DNA of 64,000 nucleotides, taken from NCBI GenBank assembly GCA_008828725.1, contig MEHQ01000078.1, positions 456,567-520,566 of the forward strand. Reading direction: 5' to 3'. The translations under genes were made by a program, and so were the position numbers. This document shows positions 20,155 through 33,078 of this stretch, piece after piece. The stretch's first letter is position 1, and each line of letters opens with the position of its first letter. The notes below the pieces were generated by a model, which searched no databases, was not told where the DNA came from, and saw nothing but the letters and a program-made list of their open reading frames with translations. Source of the stretch: Saccharina japonica. Taxonomy: Eukaryota; Sar; Phaeophyceae; Laminariales; Laminariaceae.

Positions 20155-23100
20155 CACCGTGAAAGGCGCCCAGTGCACGGCGTACGGACTGGGCACAACA
20201 AAGCCCCATGGGCCGGCCAAGCCCAGTTCTCCGCCGGCACCCAGTGACCCAGACACACTGCAGGTCAAGCCAGACATCATCCAGGAGGGCATGTCAACTC
20301 GTTTAGAGCCGGATGAGCCCAATGCCCCGCCGGTGCACAGCAGTGATTCGGACAAGCCGCAGCTCAAGCCGGAGGCCATCCAGGAGGACATGCCCAATCG
20401 TTTAGAGCCGGATGAGCCCAATGCCCCGCCGGTGCACAGCAGTGACCCAGACACGCTGCGGGCCAAGTCAGAGATCATCCAGGAGGACATGCCAAGTTTT
20501 TTAGAGCCGGATGAGCCCGATGCCCCGCCGGTGCACAGTGACCCGGACACGCTGCAGGTCAAGCCAGAGATCATCCAGGACGACATGCCAAGTCTTCTAG
20601 AGCCGGATGAGCCCGATGCCCCGCCGGTGCACAGCAGTGACCCAGACGCGCTGTGGGCCAAATCAGAGATCATCCAGGAGGACATGCCAAGTCTTTCAGA
20701 GCCGGATGAGCCCGATGCCCCGCCGGTGCACAGCAATGATTCGGACACGCTGCAGTTCGAGCCAGAGGCCATCCAGAAGGACATGCCAAGTCTCCTAGAG
20801 TCGGATGAGCCCGATGCCCCGCCGGTGCACAGCAGTGACCCAGACACGCTGCGGGCCAAGTCGGAGATCATCCAGGAGGACACACCCAGTCGTTTGGAGC
20901 CGGATGAGCCCGGTACCCCGCCGGTGCACAGCAGTGACCCAGACACACTGCGGGTCAAGACAGAGATCATCCAGGAGGACACACCCAGTACTTTGGAGCC
21001 GGGTGAGCCCGATGCCCCGCCGGTGCACAGCAGTGACCCAGACACGCTGCAGTTCAGGCCAGAGGTCATCCAGGAGGACATGCCAAGTCTTCCAGAGCCG
21101 GATGAGCCCGATGCCCCGCCGGTGCACAGCAGTGACCCAGACACGCTGCGGGTCAAGCCAGATATCATCCAGGAGGACATGCCAAGTCGTTTAGAGCCGG
21201 ATGAGCCCGATGCCCCGCCGATGCACAGCAGTGACCCAGACACACTGCAGTTCGAGCCAGAGGCCATCCAGGACGACATGCCAAGTCGTTTAGAGCCTGA
21301 TGAGCCCGATGCCCCGCCGGTACACAGTAGTGACCTAGACACGATGCGGGCCAAGTCAGAGATCATCCAGGAGGGCATGTCAACTCGTTTAGAGCCGGAT
21401 GAGCCCGATGACCCACCGGTGCACAGCAGTGATTCGGACACGCTGCAGTGCAAGCCAGAGGCCATCCAGGACGACATGCTATGCCTTTTAGAGCCGGATG
21501 AGCCTGATGCCCCGCCGGTGCACAGCAGTGACCCAGACACGCTGCAGTGCAAGCCAGAGGCCATCCAGGACGACATGCTATGCCTTTTAGAGCCGGATGA
21601 GCCCGATGCCCCGCCGGTGCGCAGCAGTGATTCGGACACGCTGCAGTGCAAGCCAGAGGCCATCCAGGACGACATGCTATGCCTTTTAGAGCCGGATGAG
21701 CCCGATGCCCCGCCGGTGCACAGCAGTGATTCGGACACGCTGCAGTGCAAGCCAGAGGCCATCCAGGACGACATGCTATGCCTTTTAGAGCCGGATGAGC
21801 CCGATGCCCCGCCGGTGCACAGCAGTGATTCGGACACGCTGCAGTGCAAGCCAGAGGCCATCCAGGACGACATGCTATGCCTTTTAGAGCCGGATGAGCC
21901 CGATGCCCCGCCGGTGCACAGCAGTGATTCGGACACGCTGCAGTGCAAGCCAGAGGCCATCCAGGACGACATGCTATGCCTTTTAGAGCCGGATGAGCCC
22001 GATGCCCCGCCGGTGCACAGCAGTGATTCGGACACGCTGCAGTGCAAGCCAGAGGCCATCCAGGACGACATGCTATGCCTTTTAGAGCCGGATGAGCCCG
22101 ATGCCCCGCCGGTGCACAGCAGTGATTCGGACACGCTGCAGTGCAAGCCAGAGGCCATCCAGGACGACATGCTATGCCTTTTAGAGCCGGATGAGCCCGA
22201 TGCCCCGCCGGTGCACAGCAGTGACCCAGACACACTGCAGTTCAGGCCAGAGGCCATCCAGGAGGACATGCGAAGTCTGTTAGAGCCGGATGAGCCCGAT
22301 GCCCCGCCGGTGCACAGCAGTGACCCAGACACACTGCAGGTCGAGCCAGAGGCCATCCAGAAGGACATGCCAAGTATTTTGGAGCCGGACGAGCCCGATG
22401 CCCCACCGGTGCACAGTAGTGACCTAGACACGATGCGGGCCAAATCCGAGATCATCCAGGACGACATGCCAAGTCTGTTAGAGCCGGATGAGCTCGATGC
22501 CCCGCCGGTGCACAGCAGTGATTCGGACACGCTGCAGTGCAAGCCAAAGGCCATCCAGGAGGACATGCTATGCCTTTTAGAGCCGGATGAGCCCGATGCC
22601 CCGCCGGTGCACAGCAGTGATTTGGACGCGCTGCAGTGCAAGCCAGAGGCCATCCAGGACGACATGCTATGCCTTTTAGAGCCGGATGAGCCCGATGCCC
22701 CGCCGGTGCACAGCAGTGACCCGGACACGCTGCAGTGCAAGCCAGAGGCCATCCAGGACGACATGCTATGCCTTTTAGAGCCGGATGAGCCCGATGCCCC
22801 GCCGGTGCACAGCAGTGATTCGGACACGCTGCAGTGCAAGCCAGAGGCCATCCAGGACGACATGCTATGCCTTTTAGAGCCGGATGAGCCCGATGCCCCG
22901 CCGGTGCACAGCAGTGATTCGGACACGCTGCAGTGCAAGCCAGAGGCCATCCAGGAGGACACGCCAAGTCGTTTGGAGCCGGATGAGCCCGATGCCCCGC
23001 CGGTGCACAGCAGTGACCTAAACACGATGCGGGCCAAATCCGAGATCACCCAGGACGACATGCCAAGTTTGTTAGAGCCGGATGAGCCCGATGCCCCGCC

Positions 23101-23840
23101 GGTGCACAGCAGTGATTCGAACACGCTGCAGTGCAAGCCAGAGGCCATTCAGAAGGACATGCTATGCCTTTTAGAGCCGGACGAGCCCGATGCCCCGCCG
23201 GTGGACAGCAGTGATTCGGACACGCTGCAGTGCAAGCCAGAGGCCATCCAGGACGACATGCTATGCCTTTTAGAGCCGGATGAGCCCGATGCCCCGCCGG
23301 TGCACAGCAGTGACCCAGACACACTGCAGTTCAGGCCAGAGGCCATCCAGGAGGACATACCAAGTCTGTTAGAGCCGGATGAGCCCGATGCCCCGCCGGT
23401 GCACATTAGTGATGCGGACCCGCTGCTGTTCACACGGGAGGCCAACCAGATGAACGGCACACCCAAGCTTTTCGAGTCGGCCGGGCCCGACGCTCCGCCG
23501 GCACACAGCAGTGATCCGGAGACGCTGCTGTTCAGGCAGGGGGTCAACCAGATGGGCACGCCAATGCTGTACAGCCCGGCAGGCGTCCAAATGGCTGCGG
23601 ACCGTCCGCTCACCTCACGCCAGAGGGTGCCAGGACCGGGTGGGGGCGACGACTGGAACCACTGGAACCAGCAGGACGAGCCGGGCGAGCGGGACACCTA
23701 TGAAAAAACATCCATAAACCCACTCTTGTTCCTGATTTTGGCCGGGGTGATCTTGGGTTGTACTTTTCGAGTGGCGATATTGCTCTTGAACCTCTCGGTG
23801 AAGACGCTGCAGAGTAGAGGGCGGGAGGAGAAGCGGGGAG
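20155..23840 (+). CDS. Exon 2, about 33 tandem 33-residue acidic repeats plus one TM
   Basis: Main exon of gene 2. The acceptor follows a T/C tract at about 20,111-20,135, and the first AG after the tract is at 20153-20154. The donor GGGAG then GTGAGT is at 23841. After about 30 residues come some 33 units of 33 residues (99 bp), consensus PDEPDAPPVHSSDSDTLQ then CKPEAIQDDMLCLLE, at roughly residues 80-1180 of the model. Units 13-20 are nearly identical, a sign of recent homogenisation; the first and last units are diverged. One unit lacks a single Ser codon, keeping the frame. A non-repeat stretch and a hydrophobic helix (about residues 1237-1260, around LFLILAGVILGC) follow. The exon ends in phase 1, matching the exon at 25596. 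The very acidic, Pro-rich repeat suggests an extended surface or lumenal stalk, which is inference; I recognise no family. Long antisense frames exist because the unit length is a multiple of three. Confidence 0.7.
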
Positions 23841-25595
23841 GTGAGTTGGCGAGCAAGGGGAAAATAATCGCACACAACGTACCGGCGGGCAGACAGCGCG
23901 CTCAGTATACGTATCTTACGTAGTCGCGCTTAGATCGTGACACGATCGGTCCACGATGTTGCGAACCGGAAACCGTTTTTTTTTTTTTTTGGTCGGTTTG
24001 TTTGTCGGCTTTTTGCCGACCGGAAACGATCTTTGTTCGTTCCGGCGTTTTGGTTGCCACATATATACTTCGTACCAACCTTAACCGAAAGTCGACTCGT
24101 GTTATGTTTCGATCGTTTTCTTTCCCTGCCCCCTACTACGCCAAAAGCACATGGAAACCCCGGAAATGGCGTGTTTGTCGTCGGTCTTGGTGTGCATCGA
24201 TCTGGACGGACACATAAGGACTGTTTAGCCTGCCTGCTTTAATGACTGACCGATTCTTACGTTCACGTACAACGTGGTAGGTGCAATGTTTGTATCATGG
24301 AAACCCCGGAAACCGGAAACTGATCGAAATCGACCGATAGGTTTCGACCAGAAAAAGACAAAAGAAAAAATAAAAACGACCAAGTGTTTTTCGTCTTCAG
24401 TTCACAACAAACACTGCAGGTCTGCTTTTGTAGCTACCCTGATGCTGTTGTGTCTTAATTGTGCCCGCCTCTACTGCCTGGCGCAGCAGCCGCAGAAACG
24501 GCCATGTCGTCGCATGATGCCATCCCCTGCAGACGGGTCCCTTCGGAATATTGACTATTTAGCTGGTTTCGCTGACAAACTGACCGAAAAACCGACCGGG
24601 AAGTGTTCAACTCGCTTCGTTTCGCTTCGGTTCTCCGTTTCGTTTTGCTGTGTTTTTGATTTCGTGTTTGTTTATAAGTCGACCGAAACTGTCAGACATT
24701 TTCGATTAAAGAAAAAAAACGACCGACCTACCGACCGACCCATTTTCGTTTCTGGTTCACCACACTGGGCCCCCTACGCCGAATTTGTAGTACGTGTTGA
24801 TGTGTTATGGTCAATAGCCAGAAAACGGTGTACTGCTGTAGTTTTTCGCGCCGATTTTTTTTTTTTTTTTTTTGGCTTTCGACAATGTTTTACAGCAGTG
24901 CAGCGACCACTCCGATATAGCAGCTGCTCCAAGTAGTGTCCCTCTTGGTTGGCACGTACGATGTGATATGGTTGATAGGATGTGCTAGTCATATGCTATG
25001 ATATGATATGACATGATATCATAGGATATTATATGAATATGATATGACATGATATGCTATGATGTGATGTGATGTGATACGATACGTCATGATACGATAC
25101 GACATGGACAAGATATAAAAGGATAGGATAGGATAGCATCAGACATGATACGGTATGATATGGCACAAAATGTACCGATATGATATGAAATGATACGGAA
25201 ATGCGAAAGACGACCGAGTTATTGAAACAAGCCGGTTTTGTTGGTGCACCTTGCCCTTCGACTGACTGCAACGTTCCGTAGCTTCTGTAGATACAAATAG
25301 ATGGCTACGATATACAACCCTTCCCCGAAACATAAAAATACACACAAGTTTCTCGATACCGTTCGTTTTCAATCGTCCATTCGTTCGACTGACTTTTGAC
25401 GTGGTACATACGTTGGAGGTTATCACATGAACCCGAAATTTGATTCAAAAACAAAAACAAAAAACAGTTTCGTTGATGATGCATTCATTCATTCATTTTC
25501 CCAATTTTTCATTGTCAACGGACGACTGACTGTGCATTCCATCACTCTTGCCTAACGCACGGCTACCGTCCCTTTCGCCTATCTCCGCTGTTCAG
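23841..25595 (+). other. Intron 2 of gene 2
   Basis: GTGAGT donor, and an acceptor CTGTTCAG after a C/T-rich stretch. It holds recurring GACCGAAAC/CCGGAAAC words (about 23,940-24,760), T runs at 23,976 and 24,857, and the pentamer block listed separately. A 220-codon frame inside has no coding character. Confidence 0.6.
24985..25205. repeat. (GATAT/GACAT)n imperfect pentamer repeat
   Basis: A run of ATGATATGACATGATAT-type words, interspersed with GATAC and GATAG variants. Confidence 0.8.
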
Positions 25596-26731
25596 AAGCG
25601 CGAGGAGAAGCGAAGCCTGCGGCTTTCCCATTGGACGCCACGACCCGAAGCATTGTGTCCTGCGGATTCATCCTATTCGTGGCGTCCTTTTGGTTGATTT
25701 TTGAGTTGTCGGGGTGGACGGCGGCCTACGACTTCGGCGCGTTCGTCGTCTTCTGGGAAATTGTGGTAGGAGCTGTGGTGGCAGCCATGCGGTGTCTGAA
25801 ATGGGGGCTTGGCTCGGCCATTTCGGCCCCGCTGCGAGTACTCCTCGTCCCTATGGGGTTTGGTTTGGCTGCCCTAGTGGCTTGTTTCGCGGACAGAGTG
25901 TGCGTCATGGCTGACATCTCGAGAGACCAGGCGGGCTTCACGTTGATAGGCGTGGGGGCGCTGCTCCTCGCTTCGCCCTTGGCGGTGGACCTGACCAAGG
26001 GGTTCGAGAAATGGAAGGCATCCGTGTGCATGGCTGCGGGAACGCTGCTTGCGGGGATGGGAGCGGTCATTGTTTTACTTCCGGGACCCTTGCAGCCCGG
26101 GGCGGGGTTGGAGTTGTTCGCTCATTCGGCGGTGGTGATCGCGAGGATGCTGTGGGTGGTAGCGTGCTGGGCGTTCGTCTCCCTGTGGCTCTTCGCGCCA
26201 GGCGTCGAGGTGGCTCTTGCCTCGGTGCTTGGCTTCGCTATCGGCTCGCGGGTCCTCCACCTCTTCCGTGAATCGTCGAAGACGGCCTGCGCGTGCGCGC
26301 TCGCGGTCGCATCGCTCTGTTTCGGCGTCTGCTGGTGGGTCAGCCCCCCACCCCCACCCGTCGCCGCGTGTCTCGGTGTACTGTCGGTGTGGCTCGTCAT
26401 GATCGTGGCGGTCCACTACGCCCTGAGGGTAAAGCTTCGCCGGGCCGCCCCGCTGTGGCTCTTCCTGGCCTGCGCCGCGTCGACATGGGTGCTGACGGAG
26501 TTGATGGCGGACAAGTGCGGCAAAGGCGTCGACTGGTACCCCGCGCTGAAGATCGTCTTCCCGGTCGCCTGGGCGTGCGAGAGGGTCGTGCTGCTGATGC
26601 GCTCTCTTCTAAAGTCCCGGCGCAATCTCGTGACCTCTCCCACGTCCCGGCGCAGTTCCGTGACCTCTCGCAACTCGAGCTCAGCCAGTGACCGCTCACG
26701 TCGTCGGTTCCGGTATGCGCCCCGTGCCTGA
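25596..26731 (+). CDS. Exon 3, polytopic membrane domain (gene 2)
   Basis: The frame is open upstream without ATG as far as a stop at 25553. The acceptor at 25594-25595 follows a C/T tract, and the two bases AA complete the codon left by the donor at 23840. The read-through is KRG-E-ARGEAKPAAF. The 377 residues hold about 10-11 hydrophobic helices (from IVSCGFILFVASFWLIFEL to YPALKIVFPVAWACERVVLL), with short loops, a WWVSPPPPPV turn, and a Ser/Arg-rich tail in which a 30-bp segment is repeated (SRRNLVTSPT, SRRSSVTSRN). The stop is TGA 26729-26731. No known transporter or channel signature is visible. With exon 2 the protein would be a long acidic repeat region anchored by about 12 helices. 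An independent gene starting inside this exon is possible but less likely. Confidence 0.65.
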
Positions 26732-26740
26732 GCCGTACTA

Positions 26741-26850
26741 TTAGAGGGGACCATAGTAAACAGGGCCACATATTGATAGTAAAAATAGGTAAATATATAG
26801 GTTTTTGTGTGTACCGTAGGTCCTGTTTACTACATTAGCCCACCCCGTAA
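26741..26850. mobile_element. Palindromic TACGG-type MITE, copy 1
   Basis: Ten bp after the stop of gene 2. Inverted ends GGGGACCATAGTAAACAGG and the inverse of TTACGGGGTGGGCTAATG then TAGTAAACAGGACC. The interior AGTAAAAATAGGTAAATATA is shared with the copies at 38.6, 45.9 and 60.2 kb. Confidence 0.75.
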
Positions 26851-26979
26851 TAGTAGTAGTAGTAGTAGTAGTACCGAAGAAGATACCTGGTAGTAGTTTT
26901 CAGAACAAAAAAATGGTGGGCAGACATAGCGGTGGGTACATGGTTTTGTTGGCACATCGTGGGTTCTGATTATTCGTAC

Positions 26980-27250
26980 TACAATAACCCCCCCCCGGAG
27001 TATTCTTGCTGCAATAGCCCCCCCGGAATATTCTTATTACAAAATCCCCCCCGGAATATTCTTATTACAATAGCCCCCCCGGAATATTCTTATTACAAAA
27101 TCCCCCCCGGAATATTCTTATTACAATAGCCCCCCCGGAATATTCTTATTACAATAGCCCCCCCGGAATATTCTTATTACAATAGCCCCCCCGGAATGGT
27201 CTTACTACAATAGCCCCCCCGGAATAGTAGTAGTATTAGTGGTAGCAGTA
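26980..27250. repeat. 26-bp tandem repeat (TATTCTTATTACAATAGCCC)
   Basis: About nine copies of TATTCTTATTACAATA followed by GCCCCCCCGGAA, flanked by (TAG)n runs. Confidence 0.9.
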
Positions 27251-28560
27251 GTAGTAGTCCCAATGGTGCGGGAGATGATAGGAGCGGCGATCCCCCTCGC
27301 GTTTCTCAGCTTGGAGCTGACCATTACGTGATAATAGTGCTTCGCCGCGTCAATTTGGGTGCAAAGTTTGTGGGGGTGATTTACCGCATTGTTTTGGACT
27401 CATTTCAGCGGCAGAATAAGGTGCGTAGGAATGCGTCACAGGATTTTAGGGAGCTGATATTGTAGAGGCGATTTACTGCATTTTGGAGGCAGGTCCATCA
27501 GACCGGAGTGCCAAATGGCAATTTCACGATGACATCAAGCCAGGGGGGAACTGGTCGTGTCGCGGTGATATATCTCCTTTAGTTCGGCTGGTCAGGTCGG
27601 GGTGATGTGCTTCGCGTTTGAGGAATCGATGTTTTTCGGCGGTGGCGAGGATTGTTGGTTTTCACCGACATGCTTTGAGATTTGTTTCCACCCAGGGCGT
27701 GTTCTTTCTCGTCTTCCGGAGGATGACAAACCTGGCAAAAGGAAAAAAAAAAACGTTTTGTTTTGACTAAAAATATTGTTATATGGAACTGGAACGCTTG
27801 TGACTGCTTTGATCACAACTTCACAACGACCAGTCTTTGGTGAACCAAACTTAAGATTATCCGGTTGTAGACATACGTAGAAATACCCTCCCGATGAAAT
27901 GACGGACTCGTTGCGAGAAAGGCGGATTGAAAAAAGTGTTTCCTGGTCGAGACGATAAACTGTTGTAACCTTTTCTGGCTCTCAAGACGACGCAACAGTA
28001 ATATCAAGCAATTAACTCCCGAAATACTTGGGGGCTTGGTTGTGGTACTCGCAAACACCCGCCGAGGTATTGGCAAAGCCAGTGTATCATGGAAACCCTG
28101 TCTATCGGTTTGGTGATTGATACCAGGCACGGCTTTTGAGAACATACATTAATCAACATTGTTGGCCTGGAGTCTTCTCTTCTATTGAAGCGTTCATACA
28201 AGTTCGCCTAACAGCGACTTAAGCGTTCACCTCAAATGTAGGTTGTGTCTTGACTGGTCATCAGCAAGCGAACCTACAGCGTACACACCAGCTACGAGCT
28301 GGTACACACGCTGAATCCACATCCTTATTAGGTTATGAGCCTCGCATAAACGCGTGAACGTAGTAGCGACGGGGACATCGGAGGTCAAGATCTCACCACC
28401 CCGGCTACAACGACAGGCTTCATTTTATGAAGATTTGACCATCGACGTTTGAGCACGACAACAGCAGAGCTGCGGGTCTCGAGGTACGTCTAGTACGAGA
28501 CTACGCCAGGGGGCCCCGAGCTGCTGCTTCCGCTACGAGCTTCACGCGAGATCTACGTCG
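27251..28560. other. Intergenic, nothing recognised
   Basis: No frame with coding character on either strand and no delimitable repeat. Confidence 0.4.
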
Positions 28561-29570
28561 TCGTCAAGCTGCTGTGGTCGATGAGGGACTACAACATCCT
28601 ACGAGTTCATCAGGGTCTGACCGACAACTTCAGAGACGGATCGTCTACATACGACAAGGTCTTCTGCTCCGGATACGACATCCTTGGGTCTACGAGTACA
28701 CCAGGGTCTTCTACGGCCGGACAGGTTCGACTAAACTTTGTTCGTACGCACGGATAGCAGTCGAGGTTTACGCTATACACCACTACTGCACTGCTGCTGT
28801 ACTGCTGTGCTGCGGGGGGAGAAAGATCGACTGTGTTTTTCCTGTACGTAACGGGGGAGCGGGTTGGTTCGACACTACTGCTGTTCCTTCTGCTGCTACT
28901 TACTACTGGAATAGGAAACGGCTGCACATACGAACGAATGGAGACCTACTCGTATTGATATAGGGCACGACACGTCAGCGGTATGACGGTACAACTTGAG
29001 CCGGCGTTATTTGCGCTTGGCATGCGTCGTTGACGGGGGGGCTACAGAAAATTAGCCCACGAGAGCACACGGGGCTAGGATCGAAACAACAAATATTTAC
29101 AGGGGCCATCTGGTCATGAACACCAGGGGCTGCCTCACCATAACGCGGGGTCACCGGGACGACGGTTCGGGATCGCTGTAAAAAAGCGCTTGAGATTGTT
29201 GGAAATGACACCTTCCAAAATCGTCACAGCACTGTTCGTTGGGACCGTCGGAGCTACCGGGTTGCCACAACAGAAAAATGTGGGTTCGCCGAAGAGGTGT
29301 CATTCGGGAGCGAGCCACAGACATCATCATCTACATACTTTTCAATTGGAATTGCCGGCGGAGAACGTTTGCTGGAATTGCCACATCATCTATCGCTCTG
29401 GGCTACTGGAACAACGCTTCTGGGGCCGCTGGAGAGCATCATTGTCATCGTCAGGACTGCTGGAGCATCGCTCTTGGGGCCGCTGGACATCATCATCTGG
29501 ATTGCTAGGAGGGACATCTGCATCGCGGGGTCGCATCCACTTAACGGCAAGATTTATTTGCCTCGTAGTA
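28561..29570. other. Intergenic; possible decayed coding sequence
   Basis: GC-richer than its flanks, with codon-like periodic TACGAC/GGTCTT words at about 28,490-28,740 and CTGCTGGAGCATCGCTCTTG-type repeats at 29,400-29,490. All frames are broken. It could be an old retroelement or pseudogene, but no domain is readable. Confidence 0.25.
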
Positions 29571-29738
29571 CGTAGCACCACACGTCTTCTTTGTATGGGA
29601 GGGCGGTCAGAAACGTGGTTCGGCTGCTAGTCTATTTGTGCAAGATTTGTTTTTGTAGTAGCACTACACACGTCTTCTTTGTATAAGGGGGAGCGGACAG
29701 AAACGTGGTCGGCCGCTGCAGTAAGTAGTCTATTTGAT
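29571..29738 (+). repeat. 88-bp direct duplication
   Basis: GTAGCACCACACGTCTTCTT and GTAGCACTACACACGTCTTC begin two units that both run through CAGAAACGTGGT to TAGTCTATTTG. Confidence 0.75.
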
Positions 29739-30885
29739 GGTCAACAAACTGATCGTTGAAATATTTGCTGAAATGTTGTTGCCCGTTTGGTTTCTGTAGT
29801 TGATCATTTTTGATAATATAATGAGATACAGCTCTTAATGCGCAGTACAAACATGGAAATCCATTTTGTTTTAGGAGCAAACCATACACTGGTAGTTGAC
29901 ACTGTTGAGTTCGTCTCACATTATTTCAGAAATGATGTATACACGGCCAATATTGACTGGTGTAGTATTTGTGAAGTATACGGAGTATTACCGTACCGAG
30001 TATGTCTGTCTGGTAGATGTATATTAAGACCCACACGGGTTGCAAGGTTCTGTGGGTGATACTTTCGGCTTTGCATGCTTTTGACAGTCCATGCGTCAAG
30101 CCCCCTCACAACAGTCGTATGCCTTTACGTTGCCAGGTTTCGCGTTGTAGTTTTTTGCGTTAGCTGTAGAAGGATTGATCACCCCTCAAAAGTGAAGCAG
30201 AAACGGATGATGTTGTTTCGACGTTGCAAAGGAGTAATGAAACTTTGTTGCGACATAGCAATGGATTCTACTTCGTGAATATGTATGCAGACAAGTAGTT
30301 TAGACAAGTACATTTGAACCAAGTATTTGGATCCTCGTTGTTTGAATTCATGGCCTTTGCATGGCCACATGGTAGAAAACGAGTTGGAGTATTTTTTGTT
30401 TTGGGCATGTAACACAGGCGTAAAAAAGCGGGATGTCAGCGAGAGGTCGTCTTATTTGCTGTGCTTGCCTGGATTTGCCCGCATGTAACATTTTACCGGT
30501 TATCGTGTCGAGGGATCGTATTGGATCTTATCCTTGTTGGCAAGTCATCTTTTGTCGTCACTCGATAACACGGAGTAATAATCAGTAGAATATTATGCTC
30601 CAGAGTTGGATCCTCGAAACACCGAGTAGTGGCCAGTCAGAGTTCATTATGAATCAAGCCAGTAAAATAATCACGATACCGACCGAAACAAAGCAGTACA
30701 ATTCGCTAACATGTCACCTCATTTCGGTTGCAGTTGATGATGGATGCGTTGATCTATGGTGGGCGTGCATGTATGACATGCGTTTGGATGTCTGAAGGAC
30801 TTACTGCTGCCACCAGCATGAGCCGAGCGCGACACAACCTTCACATGGGGCAGTTGGTGGTACCTTTGGAAGCTTCGTGGCCATC
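29739..30885. other. Intergenic, nothing recognised
   Basis: No exon with splice signals and no repeat family. Confidence 0.4.
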
Positions 30886-30982
30886 TTAACCCTTACAGGA
30901 CTGGAGTCCCGTTTTGGGGACAAATTGCTTATAATTAGAGTGGATTGTCCCCAAAACGGGTCTGCAGTCCTAAAAGGGTTAA
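30886..30982. mobile_element. piggyBac-like MITE, copy 2
   Basis: TTAA on both sides (30886-30889, 30979-30982). Inverted ends CCCTTACAGGACTGGAGTCC and the inverse of CCCTTTTAGGACTGCAGACC, continuing into CGTTTTGGGGACAA on both arms. It is the best-preserved copy: a hairpin of about 40 bp stem. Confidence 0.85.
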
Positions 30983-30999
30983 CGTCCCTCACACTTGGG

Positions 31000-31540
31000 A
31001 GCACACCGGTACCGTGTCATATCATACACGCCTACACGGCGACGAGAGGAAGCCGAAACAGGACCGCAATGGGCAAACCTTCGAGTAGCCCTAAATGATC
31101 TCAAGGTCTGAAGAAACTGAAATGGTGCCATAATGGGCAAACCTTCAAGTAAATCCTTAACGCTGCATGAGTTTTCAAAGTCAGGTTTTGGGTGAGGCAG
31201 GGAGACCCTTCAAACAATGGACGTGAGGAGCCGCAGAAAAAGCGGATGCTGCCACCAATTGCAGCACGCGTCACTCACGCCCTAGGGCGATTCCCCAACA
31301 ACGGAAGAAGACCCCTTCCTTACTTCTCGAACGAGACTTGCTTTGCTTGTTAAAACCAGGATTCGAAGCCCTGCACTTCCACCAATAAAGAGACGGTTGA
31401 TACATATAGCGTACAGCAGTCACACCGTTTTTGTTGTTGTTGCTGTCTCCAGCATTACTTTCCAGGTCAACTCTCAGGAGATTAGCATATTTTTACCCAG
31501 GACGACCTTCTGGGCAAGCCGTGGTCACAGTTGCCAGCCC
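31000..31540. other. Intergenic, nothing recognised
   Basis: No coding signal. A small duplicated word AATGGGCAAACCTTC lies at about 31,068 and 31,132. Confidence 0.4.
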
Positions 31541-31544
31541 TTCT

Positions 31545-31670
31545 CCTGCCCCCCCCCCCCTTGGTCGGTGAAAACCCAACGTGCTCCGTCCCGGCATTGT
31601 AGGGATGCGAGGGTCTATGGTCAAACGACTACGGCCATGCACGACATGAGTACCCCCCCCGGGACATAAC
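31545..31670 (+). repeat. Poly-C-ending repeat, 5' truncated
   Basis: Starts after a C run with TTGGTCGGTGAAAACCCAAC, then the GCATTGTAGGGATGCGAGGG core and GCACGACATGAGTAC plus a C run. No adjacent exon recognised. Confidence 0.8.
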
Positions 31671-33078
31671 GCCTCTTCGTGTTTATCGCGCACTGGGTGC
31701 GTAGAATTCAATAACTCCTACTAGAGCTCGTCCATTTTCATCAATTTTTGCCAATTCACGCTCGTACGCTTTCAGCCAAAGAGTGCAATTTCCTGATGAT
31801 TAAAAGTCTCCCACAAGATGACCCGGAAAACAAAGGGGTGGCAAAAAACACACACACACACCACGAGGAATTTTCGAAGAAATTTCCCGCGGGCAGAAAG
31901 AGTGCGAGCCTATTCCCGCAGAAAGAGCTGGTGTATACCCGGAAGGTCACGCCTTCCACGTACTACTCTGTACGTACCGTACCGAAAAACACTCGAAAAT
32001 GAACAATTCACCCCTTGAGACGAGTTTGGAATTTCGGAGCCGGCTTTCTCCAAAGCATGCCTTAGGGGCACACCCACAACGAAAACGGTTGCTTTGGGGA
32101 CATATCGTCGATTTTTTTTCCGTGAGACATCACCGTTCGGCGTTGTTCGTACCCTCCCCCGTTGTCAAGAAAATCAGGTTGGAAGTTTGCCCTAGAGGGG
32201 TGTTGTCTTATCGTATCACCCGTGTGATACGGTAAGCAGCAGAACAACTCCCACTCGCTTTGTTTCCTTTATGTGCTTCGTGCGAGGCACTGAAGTAGAG
32301 TGAAAATTATTTGGCAATCTTTTTGAAGCATACCCCCCGAAGGATCCACCCGCACACCAAAAAAAGCCAAACAAAGCAAAGTGGAAACCCCCATGCATGT
32401 CGGAATGAAAACGTGTCAAAATCCAAACTTTCATTCAAAAGACTGACCACGTACGTATATAGGGAAAATGTGGGCACCTAACAAACGTCTTTGAGGAAAA
32501 ACTTGAATCCCAGCACAGCCCAGCCAGAGCGAGTATCGCCGTTACATAGCCAGCATCTTCCGCTTCATCCCCCTCGACCGGTATATATATACCTGGATGG
32601 TGGAACTAAGCTGGTCACACCTCGAACAGATAATCTACAGATATATCATCTACAGATAGATCATGATCCAGACCACCTAGCTCCTAACCGACGGTTGTGA
32701 GAGGTTTGTTGTGCAGGATCTGCAAAGGCACAGATCCAACCCAGGAAACATGTGCTAGATCATGCAGCTCACTTGCACGGCTCCCACTCTGCAGCGCAAG
32801 CTAGATAACGCAGATAGATCAGGAATATATATACCCTGAAAAAAATCTAGATCGTGTACGTACGTGAAAATCGATTCTCTGTCCGAGGTGTATTGCTGGC
32901 GTGTAGAAGAAGGCTGTCACGCAGGGTTCAAATGTGACCCCAGCAATACTTTGCATCGCTCTGTACAGAAGCACACACGAGGACATCGTTTTGGCCTCGA
33001 TGATAGCACCCAACCGCTTTTTACATTTACGGCTACAGCAGCGAGGTCGGCTGTTACACCCCTGCAACACGTATTTTA
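31671..33078. other. Intergenic, nothing recognised
   Basis: Some GATCATCTACAGATA words at about 32,630-32,670 related to the GATCTA satellites. No gene. Confidence 0.35.

Noticed and set aside
20107-23148. Thousand-codon open frame on the minus strand across the 99-bp repeats, plus other long frames
   Set aside because: The unit length is a multiple of three, so any stop-free frame stays open. Only the plus-strand frame continues into non-repeat sequence with a TM helix and good splice sites in matching phase.
24274-24936. 220-codon frame in intron 2 of gene 2
   Set aside because: Lys/Arg/Phe-rich composition from A and T runs, with no splice sites or domain.
26960-27240. CRISPR-like array of 26-bp repeats
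   Set aside because: There are no spacers. The units are directly tandem, in a eukaryotic intergenic setting.
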